From positions 372,001-436,000 of the forward strand of contig FJUW01000004.1 in NCBI GenBank assembly GCA_900074885.1: a DNA stretch of 64,000 nucleotides. The letters run 5' to 3'. The DNA comes from Rhynchosporium graminicola. Lineage: Eukaryota > Ascomycota > Leotiomycetes > Helotiales > Ploettnerulaceae. The notes beneath the pieces were generated by a model. It saw nothing but the letters and a program-made list of their open reading frames with translations, was not told where the DNA came from and searched no databases. Shown piece after piece: positions 24,027-38,316 of the stretch. A program made the translations under genes and the position numbers. Positions within the stretch are counted from its first letter, which is position 1. The number at the start of each line of letters is the position of its first letter.

Positions 24027-27000
24027 TTAGAATTAACTTATTCTTAATATTCTTAATTAAACGAAAGAGGATCTGCTTTCGAGCAGTGGACGATACGAGT
24101 GCGTAAGAAAGCTAGTACCCTAGCTCTGCTATTGCTATACGTATACCTACGATATAGAGATAGACGCCTCGGACTATATATAGTAGATCCGGCTGCCTTA
24201 CCTACGAGTATATAAGAAAGTTAGTACCCTGGCCCTGCTATTACTATACGTATACCTATAATATAGAGATAGACGCCTCGGACTATATATAATAGATCCG
24301 GCTACCTTACCTACGAGTATATAAGAAAGTTAGTACCCTAGCCCTGCTATTATTATACGTATACTTACGATTATAACAAATAGACGCCTCGGACTATATA
24401 CGATAGGTCCGGCTATTTATACGATTACTATACGGGTAGTAACTACGATAACACTAGAATATATAGTTCACTATAGCAGAAGAATAGCCCCTCTAGTAGC
24501 TACTAGATGCCTTCGAGGCATAAAGACGATAAGTTACTAAGCTAGTAGTATAATAAGTAAATATAACTACTACTTTAACCGGTAGGATCGAAGATATAGA
24601 AGTATAACGAAATATACTACTAGTACTACTAGTAATACTAACTCCTATCGATATAATACGATCGATAACCTTAGAACTACTTACGATAATAAAGTAACGT
24701 ATACCGAAAGCCGAGAGGTTCGATAGTACTAACCTGGCCTTATACCCCTAATTCGAGGGTATCCTATAAGCGAAGCTAGAGATCGATACTATTATTATTA
24801 GTACTAAGAAGAAAAGGATATAGTATATATTTAGCTATCTCTTAGGCGAGACTATAGGACGAATTTACCCTTAGGTAAGCTTCACTTAGAGGTAAGAGCA
24901 GTTAATAGTCGAAGGGCTATTCTAGTAGATAGCTACTGCTTTTCGCAACTCCTATTACTAGTAGAAAGCTATAAGCTAACTAAATAAGATTAAGTAAGGA
25001 GCTTATCCTTTAAACAAGTTCCTTAATAATTTCAATTAGCTAATCCTTAAAGTAAAAGGATAGGATTAGGTAGATATAATTAAGAAGAGTTACTTGAAAG
25101 CTACTATTACTACTACCCTAGTCTATAGTATAATCGGAATAAAAGAGGAATAGTCGAATAAAGAGTATTATTTATAATTATAAATAGTTAGTAACTAGCT
25201 AACTGAAGTTAAGAAGCTATTAGCTAGAATAAACTAGTAGAAGTAAGTATAAGGATAGTCCTCTAAGATAGATCGATATATAGTAGACTTAATAGAGTAG
25301 GAAGTAACTCCTATTACTATTATAGCTATAATAATAAGGAAAGAACTCTGATAAGTAAGTCTTACCGAGATCGAAAGACGGAAATCGGAATAACTTTACT
25401 TGTACTATAGATAAGATAGATATATAATCTGTAACTACTATACGAAGCTAGCTAAAACCGAGAAGAAGAAAGGCTATATAGTAGTAGCTAAGACGAAAAT
25501 AAAGAAGTCGAAGACGAAAGTAGTCGAGATAGATAAATTAAGCTCCGAGTTAGAGAGCTCGGGAAAAGAATAGCTTCTATCGAAAATCGCTAATAGAAGT
25601 AGAAGGAAGTTAATTAGGTAATAGTAGTAGAAGCTTAGGATTAGTTTAAAGATATAATAAATAAAGCCCTTTTCCTAGTATTTATAATAATTAATAAAGA
25701 GTATTACGCTAAAATTCTACTTAATACTAAGTGCCTTTTATATAGTATTATTAATTCCCGCTTTATTACTCGCTACTACCTCTAGCGTTTCCCTGTTTCC
25801 CCTATTAAGATAATTTCGTTCGAAGGGGAGAGAAATCCTATTATAGAAGTAGTAGTTATCGAAATAGATATTCATAGATATAAGAAAGCTAAGGCTTTCT
25901 TCTATATAGTATTACGCCTAGAAGTCTATAATCTGATCTTAAAACTACTATAGTTTAAGAAAAACGATATATATATAATTGCACTGAAGTTATAATATTA
26001 TATTAATACTACTATTATAACCCTATATAACTAAGTATAGGAGCCGGACTACAAGCTAGACTATTTCGTAGTATTAGTAGTAGTATTTAATAGGCTTACT
26101 TGAGAACGACTATATAAGAAGATATAAGTATTTACTATAAGTTTAATAGATATCTAGAAGGCTTTTATACTAAAGATAAAGACTAACTTGCGGATAAACT
26201 CCCTAATTAGCTATATAAGTACTTTAACTTATACGATAATAAGAAGGCAGATGTATTACTATTACTACGAAATTCCGGGATTAACTATAAGATTAAACTC
26301 GAACTATATAATAGTAAAGAACTTATAATACCTTAGGGCCCCTTATATAATATATCTTGCGATAAACTCTTAGTACTATAGAAGACTCTTATAAAGCTTC
26401 TTAATAAGGGATTTATTCGAGTTAGTAACTCGCCTACTACTGCCCTTATCTTATTTATAAAAAAACTAGGAAGTAAGCTATAATTTTATATCGATTACTA
26501 TAAGTTAAATCGAATTACGAAGAAGGATTAATACTTACTACTACTAATCTATAAGACTCTATAGAATATAGGGAAAGCGAAATAGTTTACGAAACTAGAT
26601 ATTATTACTACTTTCTATAAGATATATATTACTATTAGCGATAAATAGAAGATAGCTTTTCGTACGAGATATAATCTATATAAGTAGCTAGTGATTCCTT
26701 TTAGACTCGCGAATACCTTAAGTATATTTTAATAATATATTAATTAAGCTTTACGCGACTACTTAGACGAATTCTATTCTGCTTATATTAATAATATCCT
26801 AATCTATATAGATAATAACTACTACTACTACTGAAAGTAAGTAGCGAAAGTTATAGTAAGATTACGCGAGGCTAGACTATAACTAGATATCGATAAGTGC
26901 GAATTCGAAGTAAAAACGATAAAATACCTTAGGTTCGTAATTAATATAAAAGAGGGTATTTAAATAGACCCTGAGAAAGTATAAGCGATTCGAGAATAGG

Positions 27001-29360
27001 AACTCCTGACCTTAGTAAAAGGAGTACGAAGCTTCTTAGGATTTGCGAATTTCTACTAGATATTTATTAAGGATTACTTAATAATTATATTATTACTAAT
27101 ATAGCTTACTTATAAGAACTAGCTATAATAGTAGGATAAAGCTATAGATGAAGCGTTTAAGAAGCTAAAAGATATATTTACTACTAGACTTATACTAGCG
27201 TAGTTTAATCCCGACTAAGAAATAATACTTAAAATAGACTTCTCTAGATAAGCAGTAGGAAGGGTACTTATGTAATTCGACGACTAAGGATACTTACGCC
27301 CTTATATATTCTTTTCGAAGAAAAACGCTCTAGCTGAATATAACTATGAAATTTATAATAAGGAAATACTAATAATTATATATTACCTTAAGGAGTAGTA
27401 GTATAAATTGAAAAGCGTATAGGAATTCTATATTCGTACTAACTATAAGAACCTTAAGTATTTTATAATAATATAGCAGCTTACGGAGTAGTAAATATAG
27501 TAGTCGCTACTTCTCTTATAATTTAATTATACGATTAGTTATATTCCCAGGAAAGAAAATAAGCGCGTAGATATACTTTTATAACGCGAATAGGATATAC
27601 TCTATAGTATAGAAGATAAATAACTCTAGTACTAGTTAGTCTAACTAATTAAGCTGAAGGTATTACGAGAACTGCTATTATTATAAGGGATAGTAGTAGT
27701 AGCTCTAGTTATAATATAATAAGATTAAAGATACTAAGAAGAAGAAGAAGCCTCGCGACTATAGAACGAATCCCTATAAGTTAAAGAACCTGAAATAGTT
27801 AATAAAGCTGCCCTAGATAATAATACTACTACTATTACTTCTATACTAATTAAGGAACTCTAGTTATAAGCAGAATAAGCTAATAGTATATACTAGAGAG
27901 TAGCTAAGGTAATACGCGATAAGTAGCGCGTTTTCCTTATTATACTAAAGTTGAAAATATTAGTATTAGAGTGCTTACTATTAGAAGTAAGTAAACTATA
28001 ATTCCGAAGTAAGCTATAGGTACCCGATTCCGAAGAACTACGTACGAAGTTAATCTAAGCGATATATAATACTAAGATATATAGATACTTAGGATAAGAT
28101 TTAACTACTACTACTATAAGTCGATAGTTCTTTTAGCTATAGATATCGGAAGATATAAGAAGGTTTATTCGGACCTATAATATTTATAGAAGGAATAAGA
28201 TATAGCGAGACTAAAGGTAAGGATTCCTTAAGCTATTACTACTACTAGATTAGATCTAGTAAGAAATTTCTATTAATTTTATTATCGATCTTCTAGAAAG
28301 TAAAAGATATACTAACTTAATCGTAGTTACTAATTAGCTTAGGAAGGGAATTACATATAATAGACTACTATTAATTAACGCAGAAGCTATAGTAAAGTAG
28401 TTTATATAAATCTATTATAAATAATACGTACTATTACGCGTAATTATATCCGACTAAAGGAAATAATTTATCGGAATATTATAGATATAAGTATATACTT
28501 TACTAGGGATTACGTGACGCTTCTCTATAGCTTATTACTCGGAAACTGATAGCTCTATAGAGAGGATGAACTAGATACTAGAGACGTATTTACGTATATT
28601 CGTAGACTTCGCATAAGATAATTAATTTAATATATTACTATTAGCAGAAGTAGTAATTAATAACTAAGACGCTATATAAATAAGAGTAAGCCCTTTCTTT
28701 TTAACTTATAGTTACTACGTATAATATATCGATTTAAATATCGAAGATGAACCTATTACTATTACTAACCGCTTACCTGTTCAAAAGGGGGATATAATCT
28801 TAAAGAAGCTATAAGACACTAGGGAATAGGTATAGATAGTAATAATAGTAGTATAATAAGTTTAAGAAGAGGTTATTAACTACTATTATTAGTAAGCCCC
28901 GGAGTTTAAAGTCAGAGATAAAGTCTAGTTAAGTTTATAGAATATTCGTACGAATTAACCTGCGAAGAAACTCGATATAAAGTAAGCTAAGTATATAGTA
29001 CTCGAAGCAGTAGGGTCGTATAGCTACTACTTAGATATGCTACTAGGAATATATAATATTTTTCATATATAGCTATTATGCCTAGCTACTACTAACCTAT
29101 TACTAAGCTAAGTATAAGATAACTTATAGCTGCTGCTATTACTAGTAGCAGACGAAGACGAGTTCGAGGTAGAAGAAATCCTAGTAGAGAGATCTTTTTA
29201 AAGAGGAAGCTAAAGGAAAAAGAAGTATCTAGTTAGATAGATAGGTTACGTAAGGCTAATATAGAAACCGGAAGTAGCTCTTACTACTATTATAGCACTT
29301 AATAAGTAGGAGGAGAAGAATAGACTCGATAGCCCTAACCTCGAAACGGGAAGGGGGTAA
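24027..29360 (+). pseudogene. Gypsy (Ty3-like) element B internal region, RIP-degraded gag-pol
   Basis: Reads as gag-pol on the plus strand with frequent TAG/TAA in otherwise continuous frames. Order: gag about 24.3-25.6 kb; a protease remnant near 25.7 kb whose active-site Asp and Gly are altered; reverse transcriptase 26.3-26.95 kb with YLDEF; RNase H about 27.2-27.6 kb; integrase about 27.9-28.75 kb. A purine tract (GGGAAGGGGG) ends at 29357 next to the 3' LTR, confirming orientation. No intact protein can be made. No chromodomain was seen. Confidence 0.85.
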
Positions 29361-29577
29361 TATAACGGATTGCATCTGTTAGTATACTTAACGCCTGAGG
29401 CGTTTACGCTAGTACCTGACGTATTATCGTACGTGTTCGAATGCTACTACTACTAGCGGCCGCGGTATTATCTTTTCTTCGAAGAGAGACTCTTATTCCT
29501 CTCTTCCCTCCTTAGTTAATTCTCCTTATAATACAGACGAGCTTTTGCACTATATACTTTGCATCCGCCCCGTGACA
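29361..29577 (+). mobile_element. 3' LTR of Gypsy element B
   Basis: 217 bp, from TATAACGGATTG (RIP variant of TGTAACGG) to CCCCGTGACA. Five bases (TTAAA) separate it from another B LTR. The outer flanks of B do not match, so no target-site duplication is left. Confidence 0.85.
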
Positions 29578-29846
29578 TTAAATATAACGGATTACACCCG
29601 TTAGTATGCTTAACGCCTGAGGCGTCTACGCTAGTACCTGACGTATTGTCGTATGTATTCGAATACCACTGCTACTAGCAGCCGCGGTATTATCTGTGAC
29701 GCTTGCTCTAGAAAGGTCTCAAAACTACCTTAGTAATAAGACCTCATATTGCCATGAATATGAAGTAGTAAGAATCAACTTAGAATCTATAACTAAGGAG
29801 TGAAGAAGTAGAGAGAGAAGGGAAGTATATATATGAAAAGGGGCCT

Positions 29847-30207
29847 CTAAACTCTACTCGTGTAATCTCGCTTAGCAGTAAGTGTTTCCACTATTAGGGG
29901 GAAACCTCTAAACCTCTAATCTGACTAGTCGTTATACTACCCCCCCCTCCGAAAAAAGCTCGCCCTCGAGCGTTAGTCTATCTCCTTATTACTATTAAGA
30001 TAGTCGTAATCGTTAATTCTATCGTANCTAAACTCTACTCGTGTAATCTCGCTTAGCAGTAAGTGTTTCCACTATTAGGGGGAAACCTCTAAACCTCTAA
30101 TCTGACTAGTCGTTATACTACCCCCCCCTCCGAAAAAAGCTCGCCCTCGAGCGTTAGTCTATTTCCTTATTACTATTAAGATAGTCGTAATCGTTAATTC
30201 TATCGTA
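29847..30207. other. 180-bp duplication around a single N: probable assembly join
   Basis: Segments 29847-30026 and 30028-30207 are the same 180 bp (end of the left LTR of A1 plus adjoining internal sequence), with one clear C/T difference (TCTATCTCC against TCTATTTCC). They are separated only by an N at 30027. The duplication ends exactly at the N, which points to overlapping contig ends joined without merging. Confidence 0.85.
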
Positions 30208-30565
30208 GAAAGTATTTAGCTAGTTAGGTAACTTAGTAGGAGGTCTAGCTTACATTAGGTTATTAAGGTAGAATTATTAAAGTTTAGCAGGAGCGTATTT
30301 AACGTCTAAGGCGTTATATTATATAAGATCGACTTCTTAATTCAACTAGGAGACTCGGTATAAGAGGTTATTACGCTACTTACAGCACGCAAGTATATCT
30401 TCGATTTCCTACTTATTGTTACTAGTAATATTAATAAGTAGTAGCAGCAGTAAGGTTTATCCTAGCAAAGGATCGTTTAGATGCTTTCGTAGTTTAGTAG
30501 CAAGGAAGACGTTATATACCTTTATACTAGCAGGGAGCTCTAAATAGTAAGAGCTTCTAACCTTT

Positions 30566-32053
30566 TGTAACGACATAAGACTCAAGGCGGTATACAAGCA
30601 AGAATAAACAAGTAGGGAAGCTAAGAGCGATCTTATATAGTCTGGTACGAAGGAAACAGAAAGATATAGAGCTCTAAAGGAGTCTGCACCTTCTATATAT
30701 ATAAGGAGGGTATACCTAAGGCACCGATACTAGCCCGTATCTGCCACGTATACTATGCGCCGTCATATTACCCCCTTCTAAGATAAAGGCTCGCTCTCGA
30801 GCCTTAAAAAATCGAATAAAGGAAACAAAGTAAGTATAAAACGTAGTTAAATATCAAGATAACTTTCTAAATTTCTATTAAACCGAAACCGTAGATACTA
30901 ATTTAGTACCGAGATTATCTCTTCTATAGAAGGAAACGTAATCTCTAGTAATTATAATACCGAGTTTTACTAAATAAGCGAGGCTAAGCAAGTAATTAAA
31001 ACACTTAAAGGTTACGAAAGAAACGAAAGTCCAAATCGAATTCTAAAGAAGCTAAAAGATTAAGGAGAGTTAGATATCTTCGTTAAGTAGATATAGAAAG
31101 TATTAAATCAAAAGTTCTAGTAGAGGGAGGTCGATTCTGCCGAGGGAGATAAATTATACTAGGGTATAAGAGTTACGAGTCGGATTCCGGTAATTTCCGC
31201 TAGGGTAATAAGCTACTTCGTCCTAGCCTAAAAGTAAGGTTTTTCGCTATTAGAGCTACTTTCGGAAAGTTAAAGTCGGGTGAGGGGATAATAAATATTT
31301 TCTAGTAGAAGGAGGTCGATTCTGCTAAGGGGGATAAATTATACCGGGGTATAAGAGTTACGAGTCGGATTCTAGTAATTTCCGCTAGGGTAATAAGCTA
31401 CTTCGTCCTAGCTTAAAAGTAAGGTTTTTCGCTATTAGAGCTGCTTTCGGAAGGTTAAAGTCAGGTAAGGGGATAATAAATATTAGGGCCTATAGGGAAG
31501 TTTCTACCTAAAATTCGTCAGCTATTTTAATTCGTACGAAAAAAGGAACGAGTTTCGAAGTATCCGAGAGTGACTTCGCAGTAATACTAGTACTTCTGAG
31601 GCTGAATTATATTTAAATTCCTAGCTATCCGAGAGATCTCTAGAATCTCGGCTCTTTTGAAAACTTAACTATCGAATTCGTAATTAATAGTACTAACTAT
31701 TTCCGTATGATTCCGAAGTATAAAAATCTAAGGTAAGTAGAGATAACTCAGCGAAGAGCTCCCTAATAGTCGAAGTCGTACGTCCGAATCGAGTTTTCTA
31801 AGTGAGATATTATTTAATACTATCCTCGGCGGTCTTAATCTTTTTATTTAATATAATAATATAAGACTTAAGGCGGTATATAAGTAAGAATAAATAAGTA
31901 GGGAGGCTAAGAGCGATCTTATATAGTCTAGTATAAAAGAAACAGAAAGATAAAGAGCTCTAAAGGAGTCTACACCTTCTATATATATAAGGAGGGTATG
32001 CCTAAGGCACCGATACTGGCCCGTATCTGCCACGTATACTATGCGCCGTCACA
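30566..32053 (-). mobile_element. Non-autonomous LTR element (TRIM/LARD), 1488 bp, in A1
   Basis: Two 202-bp LTRs (30566-30767 and 31852-32053) and the duplication CCTTT (30561-30565, 32054-32058). The first 110 bp of the LTR match the D LTR and the second half differs, so it is a derivative or subfamily of D. The internal 1.08 kb has no gag or pol; it keeps a primer-binding-side sequence like that of D (TCTTAATCTTTTTATTTAA) and a purine tract, so minus orientation. It needs proteins from an autonomous D-type element. The target site is intact in A2 at about 47575-47600, confirming later insertion into A1. Confidence 0.88.
31115..31484. repeat. 185-bp tandem duplication inside the TRIM
   Basis: Units 31115-31299 and 31300-31484 both start TTCTAGTAGA and end ATAAATATT. 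They differ mainly by C/T and G/A changes, so the duplication preceded at least part of the RIP damage. Confidence 0.85.
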
Positions 32054-35000
32054 CCTTTTCAACTATACGGAAGGGTCTATTAGTCGGGAAGTCGAGTTTT
32101 TGCTAAGTTAAGTACTTATAAAGTAGCGTATATCTAGCTAAATAAGGTTATCTGTAGTAAAGTTAACTTTATAGCGTAAGCGATTATAAGATCAGGATAT
32201 CTTAGCTTATATGCGTAAGAAGCTTAATTAGGCGGTAGTCCAGGCGTTACGCAGATAATTAGTATAATCTAGAGCTTACTAAGTATTCAATTTATCGCTA
32301 AGTGTAGCAGAGTCGGGTAAGTCTTTCTAATTCTAATTAACACGGGGTATATATCTATAAACGACTTTAAAGGGTAAGAGACCTCTAAGGGAGTCGTAAG
32401 GGAGGGTTATCTAAGCGTAATCTATAATAAGTAAGAATTCTGACTAGTTATCTTAATAGTAAGAGATAAAAAGTCGTAATCTGCGTTAGAGATATTAGTT
32501 ATAGATCTCTATTTAGCTATCTATTTACAGGTAGTCTATTACAGAAAGTTATCTTTTAGTGCTAAGAATCGTGATAATTATAGTCTAAAAGCGAGAAACG
32601 AATTAAGGTCCTCTATTAGAGGTAATTATTAGTAGAGCTCCGAAATAGCAGTATATATAGTATAAGTAGAGCTTTATAAGGTCATGCGCATTAGAGGTCT
32701 TATAATATGAAATACTAATTACTTATTTACTAAAATAATCTATAAATACGAGAACGTTATCGTAACTATATTTATCGCAATTAAAGCTATAGTAATCGAC
32801 TATAATATACTCCTATAGGCGTGATAGTACCAGTAGGGGCTATAGTAATCTAGATTTCTTATCTCGTAGCACTTAGATTCGTTAGTAAGTATAGCAGTTA
32901 TAGTAGTACTAGTTAATAGTTAAAGCGATTCCGTACTAGTAGTATTATAATAATAGGAGTTATAAGGTCTTCTTTATACTTAGATAGGCAGTTTCCAATC
33001 GATCGTGTACTTCGCGTATAAGTAGTATACGAAAGTATAAAACGTTAAGTATAATTAATCTTCTTTCGTAAAGTAGAAGATCTTTTTCTATAGTTAGTTT
33101 TCTAAGAGTAGCAGAGAGAGCTTATTTCCGTAGTACTTAGAGTAATAGTATAGCGCGATTAGCTTTAAGTACTTACTATACTATAGAGAAAACTAGCGAT
33201 AAGTCAGCGACTTCTAAGGCGTTAATAAGTTTAAAGCTATCTGCGGAGTCGGAAATATTTCGGAAGTTACTCGTAAGTAGTACTAGATCGATTTAGTCTT
33301 CGTATAGTAGTTATTATAAACGTTAGGCTCTCTTAGTATTATTTTAATTATCTAATTTATCTATTCTGCGAGAGAAAGCGTCAGCGAGTAGATTATGCTT
33401 CCTAGGTCGATAAGTAATTATAAAGTTATAATCTGCGAGTAGCTCTACCTATTATACTTATTATGCGTTTAACTACTTAGAGGTTATAAAGTACTTAAGA
33501 GCTTTATAGTTAGTAATAACGCGGATCTAATATAATACGCCTACGAGTTCAGATCTCTAGTTACTAAAAGATCGTATAATTACGAGTATTTCCTTATCGT
33601 AGATAGCGTAATTAAGCTCGGCTAGTAGTATAGTCTTAGAGAAGTAAGCTACTAGGAACTAGTCTTTATCGTGCTATTACGATAGTATACCTGCTATTAC
33701 TCTGTTACTAGCGTCTGTTTCGATTATATAAGGTAGATCTTACTAATAGTAATAGAGGAGTAGTATCGAAGTAAGAGCGTGCTTTAAGTGATTAAAAGTA
33801 TCTTTATACTCTCTAGCGAACCGAAATAATATATTATTTTTAGTAAGTTATATAAGAGGTTTCGCGATTATTCTATAGTCTTTAATAAATCGCCAGTAGA
33901 AGTTATAAAAACCTAAGAACAATTATACGCCCTTAACTATAGTTAAGTAGTTCTAAGATCATACGATATTAACCTTTTCAAGGTCTACCTCGATTCCAGA
34001 AGTAGAGATAATAAATCTAAAGTATTTAGTACAAGTAATATAGAATTTACACTTCTTAAGGTCGGCTTAAAATCTAGCGTCTTATAATCGTTATAGTACC
34101 TTATATATATATAATTAATACTATAGTAAGTCGTTAGAGTAGATCAGAATATCGTCTAAATATACTATATAGAAGTCGTTCAGGTAGTTGAATAAGATAT
34201 TATTCATATACCGCTAGTATATCGCAGGGCTATTAGTTAGACCGAATAGTAGTACCTTGCATTTATACGCTCTATAGCGGGTCCGGAAGGTCGTATACTC
34301 TTCAGAGGCTAGATCTATTCGAATTCGATAGAAAGCTTAGCGAATATCCAGTTTAGTAAAGATCTTAGCGGTAGAGATTCTAGCTAGCGTTTCGTCGATT
34401 AATAGCAGTAGGTATTAATCCTTCCTCGTGAGGTTATTAAGCATACGAAAGTCTATATAGAACTATAGACTTCTATTAGCTTTCTTAACGAAAAGAATAA
34501 GTATAGCGTATAGTACTTAAGAAGGTTTAATGAAACCTTTAGCTAAGTTATTAGTAATATACGCCTTTACTACTTTAAGTTCCTTAGCTAATATCTTATA
34601 TAAGAGAGAGTATTTAAGGCTCTTTTCAGCCCTTTCCTTAAGCTTAATTCAGTAATCGTATAAACAATAAGAAGGAAGAACGTCGCTAGCTTCCTTAGAA
34701 AAGACAGGTGCTTACTAGCTATACTCGTGAGGAATCCGTAGTTCTGAATCCAATTCGCTTAAGCTAATAATAAATTACTAAGCGGTTTTATAGCGTTCTA
34801 TAAGGTCGATAGTTAAAGATATAATAGTAGTATTATATTACTAATCTGCGATTCGGTCGTTAAGAAGCTTATCTATCTCGTAGAGAGTAGTAGAGAAGAT
34901 CTTATTATTAGAAGACTTCTAGCGTTTATATAAGAGATAGAAGGCTAAGCCGCTAATTATATAAATCTCTAGCGTAGGAAGCTCTTAGAGAGGTTTAAGC

Positions 35001-38000
35001 GCACGAGGAAGTAGTCTTTATTACTATTAGCGCTTCCGAAATAGCGTAGTAGCTGTATTTATACCTAGAGTAGCTTCTGTTGACTCGCGAGACAGTATTC
35101 CTAGTAATTATTAATCTATAATATGAATTACACGGGCGTAATCTTATATATAGGTCTTTAACGTAGAGACTTCTAATTAGGGTTAAAGTAGAGATTCACG
35201 CGGGATATAAGTAATAATATTACTGAATCGTATATACTTCGGACGTATATTAGTAGCTCTAGCGTATAAAAGCTTCTCTTTACTACTCTCTTCTTATTCT
35301 TCAGATAATAAACACTTAGGCTTAGTATGTCTATAATAAGTAGTATAAACGCCGGAGAAACGGTCCTAACTAAGCGGTAGTAATAGTAGATAGTTAGTTA
35401 CCTATAGAATACTCTCTAGAGGAGAGTTTTAGATATTTTTATAGCTATAAGTCTCCCTAGAAGTGCGTTTCCGAGCGTTTAGTAGTAGTTATTTAATAAT
35501 AGATATAGAGTTAGTAACTACTTAAATATTAACAAGAGAGCTAGCTGCGTTACGCTATACCTCGTACGCTTCCCAGAACTAATTAAAGCGTCTATTTCGT
35601 TTATTAGCGTTATATTAATAGCGCTAGTAGGTATAGTATTTATATAAGTCCTTGATTTCGATCGAAGAGCTATAAACATTACTAGAAGGAGTATATAGTA
35701 GCTAAATAATCTGTCGTTTAGAGGCATCTAAGAGTACTTAATATTCCGAAAGCTAAGTCCTTCCGAGTATAATACTATAGTTTCCGAGAGTAGTAATAAG
35801 AAAGGGGGTAAATACCTAAACGTAGCGATCTACTATTAAGTTAAGTATTATATAATAACTAATTATACTACTATTAACGCTATTAAAACCTTTAATAAAG
35901 ATTACGTTTAGTAGAGGGTGAATTAAAGGTTTTAGAAAGAAGGAAAGAGATTTAAGAAAAGAACAATTAATAAAATAGTATCTATTAGCTCTAGAATTAA
36001 GAAGTGCAAGTAGCTTATACGAAAGTCTATTCTTAGTAAGAGTAGCACGCGTAGTAAACGATTAATTACTAAGAAGCTTCATAAGGTTAAGATATCGCAT
36101 ATCTCGTATACTACCTAGGAAAGAGTCTTTCCTTAGGCGTAGTCTCTTACTAGCAGAGGTTTAATATACTCCTAAGCGTCGTCGTACGTATCTTTATTAT
36201 TATTATCTTCTAACTTACTATTAATATCGTTATTAGTATTAATAGTATTAATACGATACAAAGTATTAGGTCGAGCTGACGATAAGCGTAGGTATAAAGT
36301 AAGCGTGAAGTAACAAGGAGTATTCGCTAGCGATAGAGCTCGCGGAGTATCGCTTCGCACTTACTATAGTATACGACTCGTAAAGGTTTAATTACTAGTT
36401 ATACCAGTATTCTCAGGAGTAGGAAAGCCTAGTTGCGGATACGAAAAAGAGTTAGTAATACAGCGCTAGGAGGAGGTATTAATAGGGCGTTCCCGAGTCG
36501 CGCTAGCCTTAGCCGAAGACTCGGAATAATAAGTTTTTTCGATAAATTAACCTTAATCTTCAGCTTATATAGCCTTAACGTATTCTTCTAGTATTCTTAA
36601 CGTTCGGTACTATTAGAAGAGCTATTTCCGAAGCTATACAAGTAGCTTCTCCTATAAGTCTATTTTCAGAGTCAATTAATTATTCATATTAGCTTTACGA
36701 GCTAGCGTATGAAACTCGTAGTAGAACGTCTAGAAGGTCTGCTTATAATCTATCCTTAGCGCTAAGTAGCTAGCTCTTATAGTTTATTAGTCGTATAGAT
36801 TCGATAAGAAGGAGACAAGTTAAGTAATTATATTAAGTAAATCGATTATATTACCTTCCTTATTATATTCTAGTTCTAAGAACAAGAGTTCTAGGTAAGT
36901 TCTAGCTATTTCTTCTGTTTAATTAAGTAACTAATCTTTATAATGATTTTCGTTAAGGAAGTAGCTAGAGTAGCGCCGGAGGGCGTTATATATCTATACT
37001 TCCTAGAGTTTTAGAGAGTAGTCGATTCTATTAGAGAGCTTATTTAGAAAGTTCGGAATCTTCCTAATACGTATAGCGTATAATATTAATAATATTCCTC
37101 CGGTAGATTATTCTCGATAGCGATTATTAGGTATAGGAGTAGTATTATCTTCTTTAATTAAGTATAGCGGTATTATACGCGATTGAATATTATTAAACGA
37201 TATAGACTTAATAGAACGCTAAGTAGTTAACTAGCGTAGTTCCCGGAACTCGTCCTGTAACTAACGTAGTTCTATAGATAGGTCTATATTTGATTATCTC
37301 TCCTCCGCGAGTCTTCTCTCTGCTTCTTATAGCTAGTGAGCGCGGTCTTCCTATAAGTTACTTATAGTTGCTATTAATATAGGGGTATTATCAGGGAGGT
37401 TTAGTAACTCGGTGAGTTCGTTGATTATAATAGGAGTTAGAGAGCTTAACTCGGATAAGGTATCGTCGCGAGTACTCTCTACTATAGAGAGGGGTGGATT
37501 ACGGCGAGTATTACGAGTCGCTGAAGAGTAGGAGGTAGAAGTAGAAGGAGTTAGAGAACTAGTCGTCGATTTATTAGACTTAGGTTACTTCTGTTTAGGT
37601 ACTATTCTTTAAGTTTACTTAGTATAGGCTTTCTCTGTATAGCGTAGTCTCCTACGTTTAGTAGCTCTAGGCACAGAGGTATAATATAAGTAGATATTTA
37701 CTATCTTCCTAGATATAAGTAAGAGAGTTATAGATAATATAACGCTTACTCTAGAAAGGTCTCAAAACTACCTTAGTAATAAGACCTTATATTGCTATAA
37801 ATATGAAGTAGTAAGAATCAACTTAGAATCTATAACTAAGGAGTGAAGAAGTAGAGAGAGAAGGGAAGTATATATATGAAAAGGGGCCTCTAAACTCTAC
37901 TCGTGTAATCTCGCTTAGCAGTAAGTGTTTCCACCATTAGAGGGAAACCTCCAAACCTCCAATCTGACTAGTCGTCATATTATCTTTTCTTCGAAGAGAG

Positions 38001-38089
38001 ACTCTTATTCCTCTCTTCCCTTCTTAGTTAATTCTTCTTGTAATACAGACGAGCTTTTGCACTGCACACTTTGAATCCGCCCCGTGATA

Positions 38090-38316
38090 TGCTTATATGA
38101 TCTCCTTATATATTTAAAGTTCTCTTCCTTCCTTCCTTCTGAAGAGATAACGCTCTCTATAATTAATATTCAGAGATTACTTTAATTCTCTATCTCCTGA
38201 TACCTTAAAGTGATCTTTCACAACTATCAAAGCCTGCCTTACTTTTGTACCACACTAACTTAATAGATAAGATATTATATTAAGCTATCTCTAGCTATCT
38301 TAATCTTTTTATTTAA
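38090..38316. other. Junk junction with copia and D fragments
   Basis: 38205-38254 matches a short piece of copia pol at 59215-59262 (GTGATCTTTCAC ... GCCTGCCTTACTTTTGTA). From about 38255 the sequence becomes the primer-binding side of D (TAATCTTTTTATTTAA). No gene. Confidence 0.6.

Larger units (their letters stand above)
29695..37979 (-). mobile_element. Gypsy element A1, minus strand, nearly full length
   Basis: Two 242-bp LTRs (29695-29936 and 37738-37979) and the 5-bp duplication TTATC (29690-29694, 37980-37984) mark the ends. Coding order on the minus strand: gag 37.7-36 kb, protease near 35.6 kb, reverse transcriptase 34.6-33.9 kb, RNase H about 33.5 kb, integrase 33.0-32.1 kb. The reverse transcriptase motif reads YLNDF, so a catalytic Asp is lost by a G-to-A change. 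Many stops: RIP-dead. The C-rich strand beside the left LTR is the polypurine tract of the minus strand. It is the same family as A2, in inverted order, and is interrupted by the TRIM at 30566-32053. Confidence 0.9.
29583..38089 (+). mobile_element. Additional B-family LTR, split by element A1
   Basis: The first half is at 29583-29694 and the second at 37985-38089; the gap is exactly element A1 plus one copy of its duplication TTATC. Joined across A1 the two halves match the other B LTRs. It lies five bases after the 3' LTR of B, so this is either a solo LTR or the remnant of a tandem B element. Confidence 0.8.
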
